Assembly: GCF_927798175.1 (NCBI RefSeq)
Contig: NZ_CAKMMP010000005.1
Span: 1 to 64,000, forward strand
Direction of reading: 5' to 3'
Source of the DNA: Paenibacillus sp. JJ-223
Lineage (GTDB): Bacteria; Bacillota; Bacilli; Paenibacillales; Paenibacillaceae
DNA: 64,000 nucleotides
The position numbers were made by a program, and so were the translations under genes. The notes beneath the pieces are model-generated. The model did not search any database, was not told the origin of the DNA, and saw nothing but the letters and a program-made list of their open reading frames with translations. This document shows, one piece after another, positions 51,767 through 60,792 of this stretch (the first letter of the stretch is position 1; every line of letters begins with the position of its first letter).

Positions 51767-52636
51767 CTACCCTTTTACAGACCCAATCATGGTGCCTTTT
51801 TCGAAATATCGAAGCAGGAAAGGATACATAACAATTACCGGCAAGGAGCTGACAATGACAGCCGCCATTTTCAAGCTCTCCGGCGCAGGCGGTGTTGCAA
51901 GCGTCGCCGTAGTAAACGGGTCGAGTTTGCTCTCGATGAGGATCTGGCGGACAACCTGCTGCAGCACGAATTTGGATGAATCGGTGACGTAAAGCAGGTT
52001 ATCCATAAACGCATTAATGTGGTAAACCAGATTCCAGAGCCCGATCGTCACAAGAGATGGAATGGACAGCGGGAGCAGGATACGGAACAGAATTCGCAAG
52101 TCCCTTGCCCCGTCGATACGAGCTGCTTCGATCAGCGCATCCGGAACTGAGCGGAAAAACGAGATCATCACAAGCACATGAAAAGCATTGGCAGCGGATG
52201 GCAGCACATAGACCCAGTGTGTGTTAAGCAGATGCAGTTCTTTGATTAATAGATATTGCGGGACAATCCCGCCATCGAAGATCATCGTGAACAACAGCAG
52301 CATGATCAGCAGCCGCTTCATGGGCAGATCAGGACGGGAGAGCGGATAAGCGGCGCAGACGGTAACGAGAAGTGTTAAGGTCGTGCCTACGACCATCCGA
52401 AACAGCGTATTCGCATATCCTGACCAGATTAAAGGATAGTCCAGCAGCCCGCGGTATGCTTCCCACTCGAAATCCCGAGGATAAAAATGAAATCCGCTTC
52501 GAAGTGCTTCTCCCCTACCGCTGAAGGAGACGGACAGGACATGAATGAACGGGTACACAACGATGAGTGCCAGGATGGACAAAATAAGGTAGATCATGGC
52601 AGGTGCAATGAGCTCTTGCCATCTTTTTATTTTCAT
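51767..52636 (-). CDS. Sugar ABC transporter permease (LplC type)
   Basis: The 289-residue product has six hydrophobic segments and the permease EAA loop E-A-A-R-I-D-G-A-R-D near residue 188, which contacts the ATPase. The N- and C-terminal patterns (LSVSFSGRGEALRSGFHFYP; PFLLRYFEKGTMIGSVKG) are those of the LplC/YtcP branch used for oligosaccharides in Paenibacillus and Bacillus. No ATPase gene is present; these systems share a general MsmX-type ATPase. It lies 19 bases after the other permease. Confidence 0.92.
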   Translation of the reverse strand: MKIKRWQELIAPAMIYLILSILALIVVYPFIHVLSVSFSGRGEALRSGFHFYPRDFEWEAYRGLLDYPLIWSGYANTLFRMVVGTTLTLLVTVCAAYPLSRPDLPMKRLLIMLLLFTMIFDGGIVPQYLLIKELHLLNTHWVYVLPSAANAFHVLVMISFFRSVPDALIEAARIDGARDLRILFRILLPLSIPSLVTIGLWNLVYHINAFMDNLLYVTDSSKFVLQQVVRQILIESKLDPFTTATLATPPAPESLKMAAVIVSSLPVIVMYPFLLRYFEKGTMIGSVKG

Positions 52637-52655
52637 GACTGTCTTCCTCCTGCCT

Positions 52656-53555
52656 TTACCATAGACCGCTCTCGCCGCGGCTCAATTTTCGCACGGTCAG
52701 ATTAGCCCCCAGAATCAGCAGGAGCCCCACCAGCGATTTAAACAAGCCAATGGCCGCCGTGTAGCTGTACTGAAACTGCTGCAGACCTACCCGGTAGACA
52801 TAAGTATCGATGACGTCACCCGTTTCGTAATTGACCGGGTTTAACAGATTGATGATTTGTTCGAAGTTTGCGCTTAGGAAACCACCAAGACTCAGAATGA
52901 ACATAATAGCGACCGTGGGCATAATGGAGGGGATATTAATTCGAATGATTCGCTGCCACCGATTGGCTCCGTCAATGACGGCCGATTCATGCAGCTCCGG
53001 GTTGATCGCCGCCAAAGCAGCAAAGTAGATAATCGAGCCCCACCCGATATCCTTAAGAATCGAAGAGATGACTACAATCGGACGGAAATATTCCTTCTTT
53101 CCCATATAAAAGACAGGTTCCCCTCCAAACCATTTCACAATTTCCCCTACAACGCCGGACGTTGGAGAGAGAAAATAAATAATCAGCCCGGACATGACGA
53201 CCCACGATACAAAATGAGGCAAGTACATGGTCGTCTGGATAAACCGCTGGAAATACCTTGACCTCACCTCGTTAAGCAAAATCGCCAGTATGATTGGTGC
53301 GGGAAAAGCAAAGATCATCTGATACAAATTCAGGAGCAGGGTATTTTTAAGTAATCGATAAAAATCCCCATTCTGAAATAATTCCTGAAAATGGCGGAAT
53401 CCGACCCACGGACTTCCCCATATCCCGTCGACGACCCGGAAATCCTTGAAGGCAATGACCACTCCATATAAAGGGCCGTATTTAAATACGACGAAGAATG
53501 CGAAGGCGAATAGAAATAATAAAAGCAGTTCTCCGTGTTTTTTTATCGTTTTCAT
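52656..53555 (-). CDS. Sugar ABC transporter permease (LplB type)
   Basis: The 299-residue product has six membrane segments. The EAA-type loop is E-S-A-V-I-D-G-A-N-R-W near residue 190. The opening YGPLYGVVIAFKDFRVVDGI is the signature of the LplB/YteP branch. It pairs with the permease at 51767 to form the channel. A strong stem-loop in front (53582-53625) probably sets the ratio of binding protein to permease. Confidence 0.92.
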   Translation of the reverse strand: MKTIKKHGELLLLFLFAFAFFVVFKYGPLYGVVIAFKDFRVVDGIWGSPWVGFRHFQELFQNGDFYRLLKNTLLLNLYQMIFAFPAPIILAILLNEVRSRYFQRFIQTTMYLPHFVSWVVMSGLIIYFLSPTSGVVGEIVKWFGGEPVFYMGKKEYFRPIVVISSILKDIGWGSIIYFAALAAINPELHESAVIDGANRWQRIIRINIPSIMPTVAIMFILSLGGFLSANFEQIINLLNPVNYETGDVIDTYVYRVGLQQFQYSYTAAIGLFKSLVGLLLILGANLTVRKLSRGESGLW

Positions 53556-53581
53556 GGCGCACTTCCTTGTAAACCGAACCG

Positions 53582-53625
53582 CCAGCCCTCCCGCAAGGGA
53601 TGATTAAGCCCTCACGGGTGGCTGG
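53582..53625 (-). promoter_or_regulatory. Intercistronic stem-loop
   Basis: CCAGCC...GGCTGG, with CCCG/CGGG and AGGG/CCCT inside, forms a strong structure between the binding-protein and permease genes. There is no T-run, so partial termination or protection of the upstream mRNA is more likely than full stop. Confidence 0.65.
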
Positions 53626-53637
53626 GCCAAGTCAGGG

Positions 53638-55200
53638 TTATTTTTTGAATTGTGCTTGGTACATTTCATTGGCTTCCTTCGTTAATTCATCGCCGCCTTT
53701 TGCCTTCCATTCCGTTACGAATGTATCAAAATCAGTCAGAGGAATTTCACCGCTGATGATTTGTGCAAAATATTTTTGCATGAGTGACGTCAATTCCTGT
53801 TTGTATTTTCCGTCCGAAGGCAGCACAGAGAATAACAGCGCATCGGTCCATCTTGGAGCAGATGAATACGTTTTGACCGCCTCATTCAGCTTCGGATCGG
53901 AATATTTGTCCCGATAAGCCTGGGTGGTAATGTTACCAAAAGAGAACAGACGGATTCCCAGTTGATCCCGCTGCTCCTGCTTATCGAATCCAGGCAGGAA
54001 TGTAGTCGCCCCCGAGGTAGCACCGTTCTCAGCAAAATCCCATTGCTCCCCCTTTACCCCAAGGCTGGTCATATTGATGGTCTCTTCATCACTGCTCTGT
54101 GCCCGTAGAATTTCGAACAGCTTCTCGAGCTTCTCAGGCTGATCCTTTACTTTGCTGCCGATAACCAGGAAATTGCTCTTGATTCCCCAATCCCATGAGC
54201 CCTCACCGCCAGGTCCCTTCGGATTTTTGGAAAATGCCATCTTGGCATCCGGATTTAGTGCCAGCATTTCCTTGACTGTTGCCGATTCCGGCAGAGCGCC
54301 TTTGCTGATCTGCTCTTCAATGACGCCGATCCGGTTGTTATACAGTTTCTTACGATATGAATCCTGTGTATCTGTAATAAATTCCGGATCGATGACACCA
54401 TCCGCATACCATTTGCGCAGCTTCGCCAAGGCTTCCTTGGTCTCAGGCATGATCGATCCGTTTACAATCTGACCATCCCTCTCCATCCACATGGTCGGCT
54501 CCACACCGAATGCCCCGAAGATGGAATAGAATCCGGATGACCACGTGGACGTAGCCGTTCCTGTCAACCCGTACGTATCCTTCACACCGTTACCGTCCGG
54601 ATCCTTTTGTGCAAAGGCATAAACGGCTTCCTCGAATTCATCCAACGTCTCCGGGACTTTCTGAATGCCGACCTGATCCAGCCAGTCCTTACGCCACAAC
54701 ATCCCCAGATCGTAAGGCTTCAAATCGATAAACATCGGGATAGCCCACAGCTCGTTATTGACGGTAACGGTCTGAAAAAGCTCTTTCTTTTTCTCAATAT
54801 CCGCGTAATATTCAGGCATTTTCTCCTTCAACATGTTCTGATCAATGCTCATTAACACGCCCTGATTTTGGTAAGCGATTACATTAGAAGGATCACCGAG
54901 CATGAATATGTCCGGTATTTCCCCGGAAGCGATACTGGCGTCCGTTACCTTCACGGGTTTGATCTTTACATTAAACTTCTGCTCCAGCCACTTCTGGACC
55001 TCCGAGTCATTGACAACTCCATCTGCGGCAAAATGAATGCCCCAGGAGATTTCGATCGGATTGGAGTTTGCTCCCGGCGTTTCTCCTGCATTTGGACTCG
55101 GGCTTGAGGTGTTCGTCTCGGAAGTGCATCCGCTAAGCAAGCTTGTCGCCAAACTTACAGCCAACAAGATAACGCTTACAATTTTGATTCTTTTACGCAA
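53638..55200 (-). CDS. Sugar ABC transporter binding lipoprotein (LplA type)
   Basis: The 520-residue product has a lipoprotein signal with lipobox L-L-S-G-C (cysteine 25). The order EISWGIHFAADGVVNDSEVQ, LMSIDQNMLKEKMPEYYADI, DKYSDPKLNEAVKTYSSAPRW (each a part) fits the large extracellular binding proteins of the LplA/YtcQ family. It captures oligosaccharides outside the cell and hands them to the two permeases. First gene of the operon, divergent from the AraC-type sensor at 55530. Confidence 0.92.
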   Translation of the reverse strand: MRKRIKIVSVILLAVSLATSLLSGCTSETNTSSPSPNAGETPGANSNPIEISWGIHFAADGVVNDSEVQKWLEQKFNVKIKPVKVTDASIASGEIPDIFMLGDPSNVIAYQNQGVLMSIDQNMLKEKMPEYYADIEKKKELFQTVTVNNELWAIPMFIDLKPYDLGMLWRKDWLDQVGIQKVPETLDEFEEAVYAFAQKDPDGNGVKDTYGLTGTATSTWSSGFYSIFGAFGVEPTMWMERDGQIVNGSIMPETKEALAKLRKWYADGVIDPEFITDTQDSYRKKLYNNRIGVIEEQISKGALPESATVKEMLALNPDAKMAFSKNPKGPGGEGSWDWGIKSNFLVIGSKVKDQPEKLEKLFEILRAQSSDEETINMTSLGVKGEQWDFAENGATSGATTFLPGFDKQEQRDQLGIRLFSFGNITTQAYRDKYSDPKLNEAVKTYSSAPRWTDALLFSVLPSDGKYKQELTSLMQKYFAQIISGEIPLTDFDTFVTEWKAKGGDELTKEANEMYQAQFKK

Positions 55201-55276
55201 AAGAACCTACCCCCTGTTGTTGGATTGGTTTTGGATTCGAGAATCCCGCATCCTGCATAACGACCCGGCCGGGTAT

Positions 55277-55290
55277 TGGAAACGGTTTTT
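55277..55290 (-). promoter_or_regulatory. Weak cre-like site
   Basis: On the minus strand AAAAACCGTTTCCA agrees with the CcpA consensus TGWAANCGNTNNCA at 12 of 14 positions. It lies about 80 bases upstream of the lplA-type start. Confidence 0.35.
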
Positions 55291-55336
55291 ACATACTTAA
55301 AATTTAAGCTTTAACCCTTCCGGCGCACAATCCTCT

Positions 55337-55412
55337 CATTCCATTTTTTTTATGTTTTTGGCTTCAGAAGCCGCGTAGAGCCACTGACGTTATTCCGTTT
55401 TTTGTATGTTTT
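55337..55412. promoter_or_regulatory. Direct repeats upstream of the AraC-type sensor
   Basis: TTCCATTTTTTTTATGTTTTT (from 55339, quoted without its last base: TTCCATTTTTTTTATGTTTT) and TTCCGTTTTTTGTATGTTTT (from 55393) recur 54 bp apart, about five helical turns. This spacing suits binding by an AraC-type regulator between the two divergent promoters. Confidence 0.45.
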
Positions 55413-55490
55413 TCAATTTTGATCTGTTCTAATTCCGTTGGTGTGATATATAATGGACTGCACACAACTGTTGAGATCATCGAATTTTAT

Positions 55491-55504
55491 TGTAAGCGCT
55501 ACCA
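55491..55504 (+). promoter_or_regulatory. cre site (CcpA box)
   Basis: TGTAAGCGCTACCA fits the consensus TGWAANCGNTNNCA at all positions. It lies 26 bases before the start of the sensor gene, so CcpA with a good sugar would repress the sensor and with it the locus. Confidence 0.75.
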
Positions 55505-55529
55505 CATCTGAGGTAAGGAGGGGATTGCC

Positions 55530-57878
55530 ATGAGGGGACTTTTAGACATAAAAAATAACTCCATGTTCGTGAAACTGCTCCTATCGATGACTGCCATAGC
55601 TTTGATCACTGTTGTTCTCATTTCTTCGGTCACTTACATGATTTCGGCTGATAACAGTGTCCGTAATGCCATCAGTTATAATGAATCTGTCTTGACTCAG
55701 CAGAAGGAGCTGATTCATAAGGAGCTGACCACCATCAGAAATGCGGCCAATAGTCTGCTGATGGCTCAATCCTATGTGTACCATACCATCGGAGGCAAGC
55801 TCTCTGTTAGTTCATTAATTGATCTATCCACTCTTGTAGAAGAGCAAAAAAAGCTCAGTCCCTACATCGATTCCATCTATCTATACTACGCCCCGCTTGA
55901 ACTTGTCCTGACATCACGTCCGGAGATAAAGACATCTCCTATATCCGACTTTGCTGACCAGTCCTGGCTGGATACCTTAAATCAAGACTCAGCATCTCGT
56001 ACTGTCTGGTTAACCGGAAGATCGAACGGGTTTTCTCCGGAACATCCTGCGACCTCCCTGATTCAGAAGATGCCGCTGATTGGCCAAGTGGAGGGCGCGA
56101 TTGTCATTAATTTGAATCTGGATCGACTTTTCGCCGACTACTTAAGTCATTACAATAGCAAGAAAGGCACCATCATGGTCATTGGTCCACAGGGTGAACT
56201 CCTCTATTCCGATGCTCATGACAGAGAAGCCCTTCTTCAGCAGTGGGATGCTGAACAGGTAACATCGGAGAGCGGCTACTATATTGGTGATTCTGATCAG
56301 ATCGTATCCTACACTGCATCCAATATGACAGGCTGGCGATTCGTCGATATCACCGAACGATCCGTCCTTCTGCAAGGCATGAATCGAATTAAAGTCCTCA
56401 TTTGGACAGTCGCCATCCTATATATAACGGCTGCTGTTGCTATTTCCTATGTTTTATCGAGAAGATTATATCGTCCGCTGCAAAGTGTGATTTCCTATAT
56501 TGTGAGCTCGGAAGAATCCGAACGACGCGACAGATCCGGTGTTCCCAGCAGCACGGATGAAGCCGGCTTTATCCGTCATTCCTTTGAGCAGATGACACGT
56601 AACCGCGATATTTTAATCAAAGAAAAGCTGAAAGTGGATGAACTCCTCACCGGAAATCGCACGGCCATTAAGGAAAAGTATCTGAACGATTTAATCCAGG
56701 GCAACGTGCAGGAAGAAGCCGCAGACAGACCGGACCATGCGGCAGAACTGCTTGGATTACAGCTTGATTTCAATCGTTTTGCCATCCTGACCCTTGAACT
56801 CGAGGAGCAACAGCCGTTGAGAGGATCGGAGGATCTATTTCATTCCCATCTGCTCCAGTACGGTCTGATGGAAGAGCTGGGAAAGGATATCGACGGAGAA
56901 ATTTTTGTCAAAGACAGCAGGCACACGGTCATCCTTCTCTCCTTGCATTCGGATGCCGATGATACCTTTCCTGTAGAACAAGCCAGAAGTCTCAAATCAT
57001 ATTTTCTCAGTCGTTATGGGATCTCTGTGACCATCGCTGTCAGCCGTATTCACTCCGGAGAACAAGCCGTGCGTACAGCTTACAACGAGACACAGGAGGC
57101 ACTAAATATGAAAATCTATATTGGGAAGGGCGAAATTCTGCCCTATTCGATCCTTGATGAGTGGAAATCGGAAGAAGGTACCTACTATTATCCGTACGAA
57201 CTCGAAACGAAGCTGCAGCAATCCCTGCTGAAGACGGATAAAGAGGAATGTACTGCCGTGATCCGGGCCATCACCCGGGAGGTGCTGAAGCAAAGGCTGG
57301 GTAAAGCCAATATTCATCAGCTGTATGTCCAATTGAGCGGGGAGTTGGTCAAAACACTCGTTCAGACTGGCGGCGAGGTGACCGCTGTTATCGGTGAAGG
57401 ATCGTCTTATACCGATGCACTGGCGCGGGCCGAAACCGTTCAGGATATGGAAGAATGTGTCTTAACGATATGCAGCAAGATTATCGACTACCACCGGGAG
57501 AAGCGCTCCAAAATGACGGATGTGACCCTTCAGCTGGCAACGGAATTCATGGACAACCATTATAATAAGAATATATCTGTGGATAACGTGGCAGAACATG
57601 TAAAACGCAGCTCGTCCTACTTGGGTCGCATCTTCAAAGAGTCAACGGGCATGACGGTTAATGACTATCTCATCCAGCTGCGCATCAAGCGCGCCATGGA
57701 GCTGTTGAAGCAGACAGATGCCTCCGTTGAGGAGGTCTGCCGGGAGATTGGATACGCGAACGTCAGCTATTTCAATAAAATCTTCAAAGCCAGAACGGGA
57801 CTTACCCCGGGTCAATTTCGGCACCAACAAGCGGCAGATCAACGATTAACGCAGGGAAAGGGTCCCAAAACCTCCTAA
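55530..57878 (+). CDS. Membrane-bound AraC-type regulator of the sugar locus
   Basis: AAGGAGG is 8 bases upstream of the ATG. The 782-residue product has membrane segments near residues 14-36 and 289-309 with an extracellular sensor domain between them. A HAMP-like stretch follows, then an unstructured middle and a C-terminal AraC DNA-binding pair (VDNVAEHVKRSSSYLGRIFK; VEEVCREIGYANVSYFNKIF). This is the YesS/YtdP-type one-protein sensor that is usually placed divergent from an LplABC operon. It probably senses an oligosaccharide, or the loaded binding protein, outside the cell. Confidence 0.92.
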   Translation: MRGLLDIKNNSMFVKLLLSMTAIALITVVLISSVTYMISADNSVRNAISYNESVLTQQKELIHKELTTIRNAANSLLMAQSYVYHTIGGKLSVSSLIDLSTLVEEQKKLSPYIDSIYLYYAPLELVLTSRPEIKTSPISDFADQSWLDTLNQDSASRTVWLTGRSNGFSPEHPATSLIQKMPLIGQVEGAIVINLNLDRLFADYLSHYNSKKGTIMVIGPQGELLYSDAHDREALLQQWDAEQVTSESGYYIGDSDQIVSYTASNMTGWRFVDITERSVLLQGMNRIKVLIWTVAILYITAAVAISYVLSRRLYRPLQSVISYIVSSEESERRDRSGVPSSTDEAGFIRHSFEQMTRNRDILIKEKLKVDELLTGNRTAIKEKYLNDLIQGNVQEEAADRPDHAAELLGLQLDFNRFAILTLELEEQQPLRGSEDLFHSHLLQYGLMEELGKDIDGEIFVKDSRHTVILLSLHSDADDTFPVEQARSLKSYFLSRYGISVTIAVSRIHSGEQAVRTAYNETQEALNMKIYIGKGEILPYSILDEWKSEEGTYYYPYELETKLQQSLLKTDKEECTAVIRAITREVLKQRLGKANIHQLYVQLSGELVKTLVQTGGEVTAVIGEGSSYTDALARAETVQDMEECVLTICSKIIDYHREKRSKMTDVTLQLATEFMDNHYNKNISVDNVAEHVKRSSSYLGRIFKESTGMTVNDYLIQLRIKRAMELLKQTDASVEEVCREIGYANVSYFNKIFKARTGLTPGQFRHQQAADQRLTQGKGPKTS

Positions 57879-58178
57879 TTCGGTCCATTCGCGAACCAAG
57901 AGCCGAACAGCCTGCCGCGTAGATACTTTCCCTAATTTCAACATATTCTGTGATCTCATGAAATTTAATTCCTAGGGTCTGTTGATTCGATTCGAAAAAA
58001 GGTTGACCCAACCTCCATATTCCGGTGTTCGTGGCATTCCATGCTCAGCGATATATCACTGGGACGATTCACCTTGTAAGGTGATATAGATAGAAACCGC
58101 CCCTTAGATATATGGTTGCGCCCACTTCCATTTTCCAAGGAACGGTTTCTTTTCGTTTTATAATGTTCAGAATGGCTT
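57879..58178. other. Intergenic region between convergent genes
   Basis: No gene. It contains a small hairpin CACCTT-gt-AAGGTG near 58072 and a wide pair GAAACCG...CGGTTTC (58095-58150) followed by TTTTCG on the plus strand, possibly a weak terminator for the sensor gene. Confidence 0.35.
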
Positions 58179-59900
58179 TCAAGCCAACAGTGCCTGAGCA
58201 ATCTGATCGATAATACCATTGATACCCGTTGGTCCATAACAGCCGATCCATGTCGCGGCATCTACCGAGTATATTCGCTGTCGGTCATCCGTATCCAACA
58301 TCCCCCAGACACTTTGCTCTGTCGCTGACATTCCCTCCTCCATGATTTCATTGCTCAGCAAAAAGTAGTGGCTAGCATGTACAGCCGGCAGTCTGTCGAC
58401 TGAAATATGATAAGCCGTGTCGGAGGGATCGGCTACAAATAACGGAGCTGGCAACCCAAGGTCACGGTACAGCACAGCACCTGTACGATGTGAGGCCGTA
58501 TGTACCCGCACCATCGACTCAAACGGGCGAATCAGTGCCACGCTCTTGCCTGCCAGCACTGGGGCAAGTTCTTCTGACAGCAATGCGGTTCGTCGATGAT
58601 AGTCCGCAAGTATTTGCTGTGCCTCTGCTCGCTTGCCTGTCAGTTCACCGAACAGGCTCAGAATCGTCTGCCAGCTCTCATTGCGCTTAAACATGAGGAC
58701 TGGAGCGATTCGGCTTAACCGTTCATAATGCGGATCATGCACCTCGGTACAAATAATGAGATCCGGAGCCAGTCGTTCCACTGCGGGCAGATCGGGGTAC
58801 TCATAGGTTCCGAGCAATTCGGTTCCCTGAAGTTTTGCCCGAATATATTGAGGGAAATGGAACGCCGCACTCCCCGATCCTACGCTTCCTGCCGGGGACA
58901 ACCCAAGCGCAAGCAAATGATCTGCATATTGAACATCGAGCACGGCGATACGCCGTGGAGATGCGGTAACCTCATATTCACCTCGCATATGGCAAATCAC
59001 CGGGCCTTGGGACGACTCATACCAAGAAGCCATGCGGGTTTGCAGCAAGGAATACGCAGAGAGCGCACCTGTTCTGGAAGAGGCATTACGCCGGTAGAGC
59101 TGCGGAGGGACACCATAATATTTCTTAAACGCCCTACTGAAATAATACGTGTCGCGATACCCCATTCTCTCAGCGATTTCGCCGATGGGAGCATCCGTAT
59201 GACGCAGCATCCGCGATGCACTCTCCATCCGCAGCTGGATGACGTATTCCATCGGTCCGAGCTGCTTCTCTTGTTTGAACCGTCGCTGCAGCTGTCTTAC
59301 GCTGCATCCGGCAAGTGCCGCCAGCTCTTTAAGCTCCAGATTCTGACGATAATGCCCTGCTATATACGCAGCGACAACATCCACCATGTCTGATTCCGCT
59401 CCGCCCTGACCACGTTCATACTCCATAATGAGTTCGTAGAGCATCCCCTGCATCAGCGCATTGGCGTGAAAACGTTCCAGCCCTTCGCCCCGGCTCCATT
59501 TGGCCGCGATTTTCTCCGCCATCTGAACCCATTCCGCCTGGGTTCCAGGGTGCTGAACAAACGAAGTGCGCAGCGGGTGTTTGCGATGCGAGGGCAAAAC
59601 AAGGGAGGCTCCCTCCATGGAGGATGCCTTGTACATGATCACGATATAATCCATGTTGTCTGAGCTGGCAGTCAGCGTAAAGGATGATCCTTTAACCACA
59701 TGAGCAGCAAAAGAAGCCCCAATGCGGCAAACTTCACCATTCATTGAGAGCTCCCCTTCTCCGCCTCCTGCCAGCAGCAACAGATTCGATGTCAATTCGG
59801 TTTCGCTAAGCACACTGCCTGTCTGTAAAATACCGCTATACACGTCAAGCACCTTGATCGTCGTATCACTCCATAGACTTGTCTGTTCTTGCAGCGGCAT
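58179..59900 (-). CDS. AraC regulator fused to siderophore-binding domain (Btr-like)
   Basis: The ATG at 59900 (MPLQEQ) has GGAG upstream; an earlier ATG at 59927 is possible. The 573-residue product has an N-terminal sensing domain, an AraC double helix-turn-helix near residues 195-285 (LAGCSVRQLQRRFKQEKQLG; IGEIAERMGYRDTYYFSRAF), and a C-terminal periplasmic-binding-type domain (about 310-570) like iron-siderophore binding proteins. This is the layout of Bacillus Btr, which senses a ferric siderophore in the cytoplasm and turns on its uptake genes. The next genes upstream are iron uptake genes, and a Fur-like box lies in front. A truncated paralogue lies at 15410. Confidence 0.88.
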   Translation of the reverse strand: MPLQEQTSLWSDTTIKVLDVYSGILQTGSVLSETELTSNLLLLAGGGEGELSMNGEVCRIGASFAAHVVKGSSFTLTASSDNMDYIVIMYKASSMEGASLVLPSHRKHPLRTSFVQHPGTQAEWVQMAEKIAAKWSRGEGLERFHANALMQGMLYELIMEYERGQGGAESDMVDVVAAYIAGHYRQNLELKELAALAGCSVRQLQRRFKQEKQLGPMEYVIQLRMESASRMLRHTDAPIGEIAERMGYRDTYYFSRAFKKYYGVPPQLYRRNASSRTGALSAYSLLQTRMASWYESSQGPVICHMRGEYEVTASPRRIAVLDVQYADHLLALGLSPAGSVGSGSAAFHFPQYIRAKLQGTELLGTYEYPDLPAVERLAPDLIICTEVHDPHYERLSRIAPVLMFKRNESWQTILSLFGELTGKRAEAQQILADYHRRTALLSEELAPVLAGKSVALIRPFESMVRVHTASHRTGAVLYRDLGLPAPLFVADPSDTAYHISVDRLPAVHASHYFLLSNEIMEEGMSATEQSVWGMLDTDDRQRIYSVDAATWIGCYGPTGINGIIDQIAQALLA

Positions 59901-60014
59901 ACTTCTCTCATCTCCTGACAATAGCATCCTTCGCTAACGTGAACCCACCTGACTAGACTTACGACTATTAAAATACAAGCGAGCCCGTTAGCAAAGGTAA
60001 AGTTGTTGCTGCTG

Positions 60015-60791
60015 TCATTTTAATTGAGATTCATTCTCATTGTCAATTTTCGGACATTTTCTGCAATATTCCCCGGACATCTGGTAGTAAAAACAACAGG
60101 TGAGGCGCTTGTTCTTCGCAACCGGAACGTTGTCCTTCTTTTCGGTGAATCGAGTAAACGGATTCTTTCTTAGGCCAAAGGTTTGTCCAGACGCTATTTG
60201 AGTCAGATATGAAAAATCGGCTTGAATATGCTGGCTTTCTGGCCCAACATCGTCTACATCAGGAGTATACAGCGGAGCAATACGCACCATCATATTTTCC
60301 CAGAGGACACTCATCGAAAGAGGGCCAACGGTAGCAAGCGTCTGTAACAGCGGCGAAAGCCGTACCGCAAACAACTCCTCGATCATCTCTTTCCGCCAAA
60401 CTTCCCTGTCTTCCGTTAGCGTTTCTGCCCGAAGCCCGTTCACGGCGAGAAAAGGAAAACGTGTTCCGCCTTCAGTAGCTGTAAGAGTCGAATGGTAGAG
60501 GTAGCTGTTGTCCAACGAGAAGGACATTTTCTGATGATGAAAGGTCATCGCGGTCAGCAACGGGGCAATCCACAGATAGCCGATTCGTTTAGCCAGCATA
60601 GAGGCAGCAACCCTCATGTCAGGTGCACCGATATACTCCGTAAGCCAGCTTACATACTCGCGGCATGCAGCTTCTTCATGCAACTGGCTTAGAGCAATGG
60701 TACGGAGACTATCTTCAGGTGGATCGCCAATCCTGAGTGAGTAGTCTTTCACCGTTTGCTGCCATACATCCGTCGACAGATAATGGTCCAT
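60015..60791 (-). CDS. FhuF-like ferric-siderophore reductase protein
   Basis: The ATG at 60791 follows the stop of the binding-protein gene by one base, so the two are translationally coupled. The 258-residue product ends with C-C-F-Y-Y-Q and E-Y-C-R-K-C-P, the cysteine pattern (C-C-x10-C-x2-C) of the FhuF [2Fe-2S] group. FhuF-type proteins reduce ferric siderophores in the cytoplasm to release iron. The last codons overlap a Fur-like box that would serve the regulator gene downstream. Confidence 0.85.
   Translation of the reverse strand: MDHYLSTDVWQQTVKDYSLRIGDPPEDSLRTIALSQLHEEAACREYVSWLTEYIGAPDMRVAASMLAKRIGYLWIAPLLTAMTFHHQKMSFSLDNSYLYHSTLTATEGGTRFPFLAVNGLRAETLTEDREVWRKEMIEELFAVRLSPLLQTLATVGPLSMSVLWENMMVRIAPLYTPDVDDVGPESQHIQADFSYLTQIASGQTFGLRKNPFTRFTEKKDNVPVAKNKRLTCCFYYQMSGEYCRKCPKIDNENESQLK
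60024..60044 (-). promoter_or_regulatory. Fur-like box for the AraC/binding fusion gene
   Basis: TGAGATTCATTCTCATTGTC (60025-60044) has the alternating pattern of a Fur box and an imperfect palindrome TGAGA...TCTCA. It lies about 125 bases upstream of the start at 59900 and inside the end of the reductase gene. Confidence 0.5.
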
Positions 60792-60792
60792 T

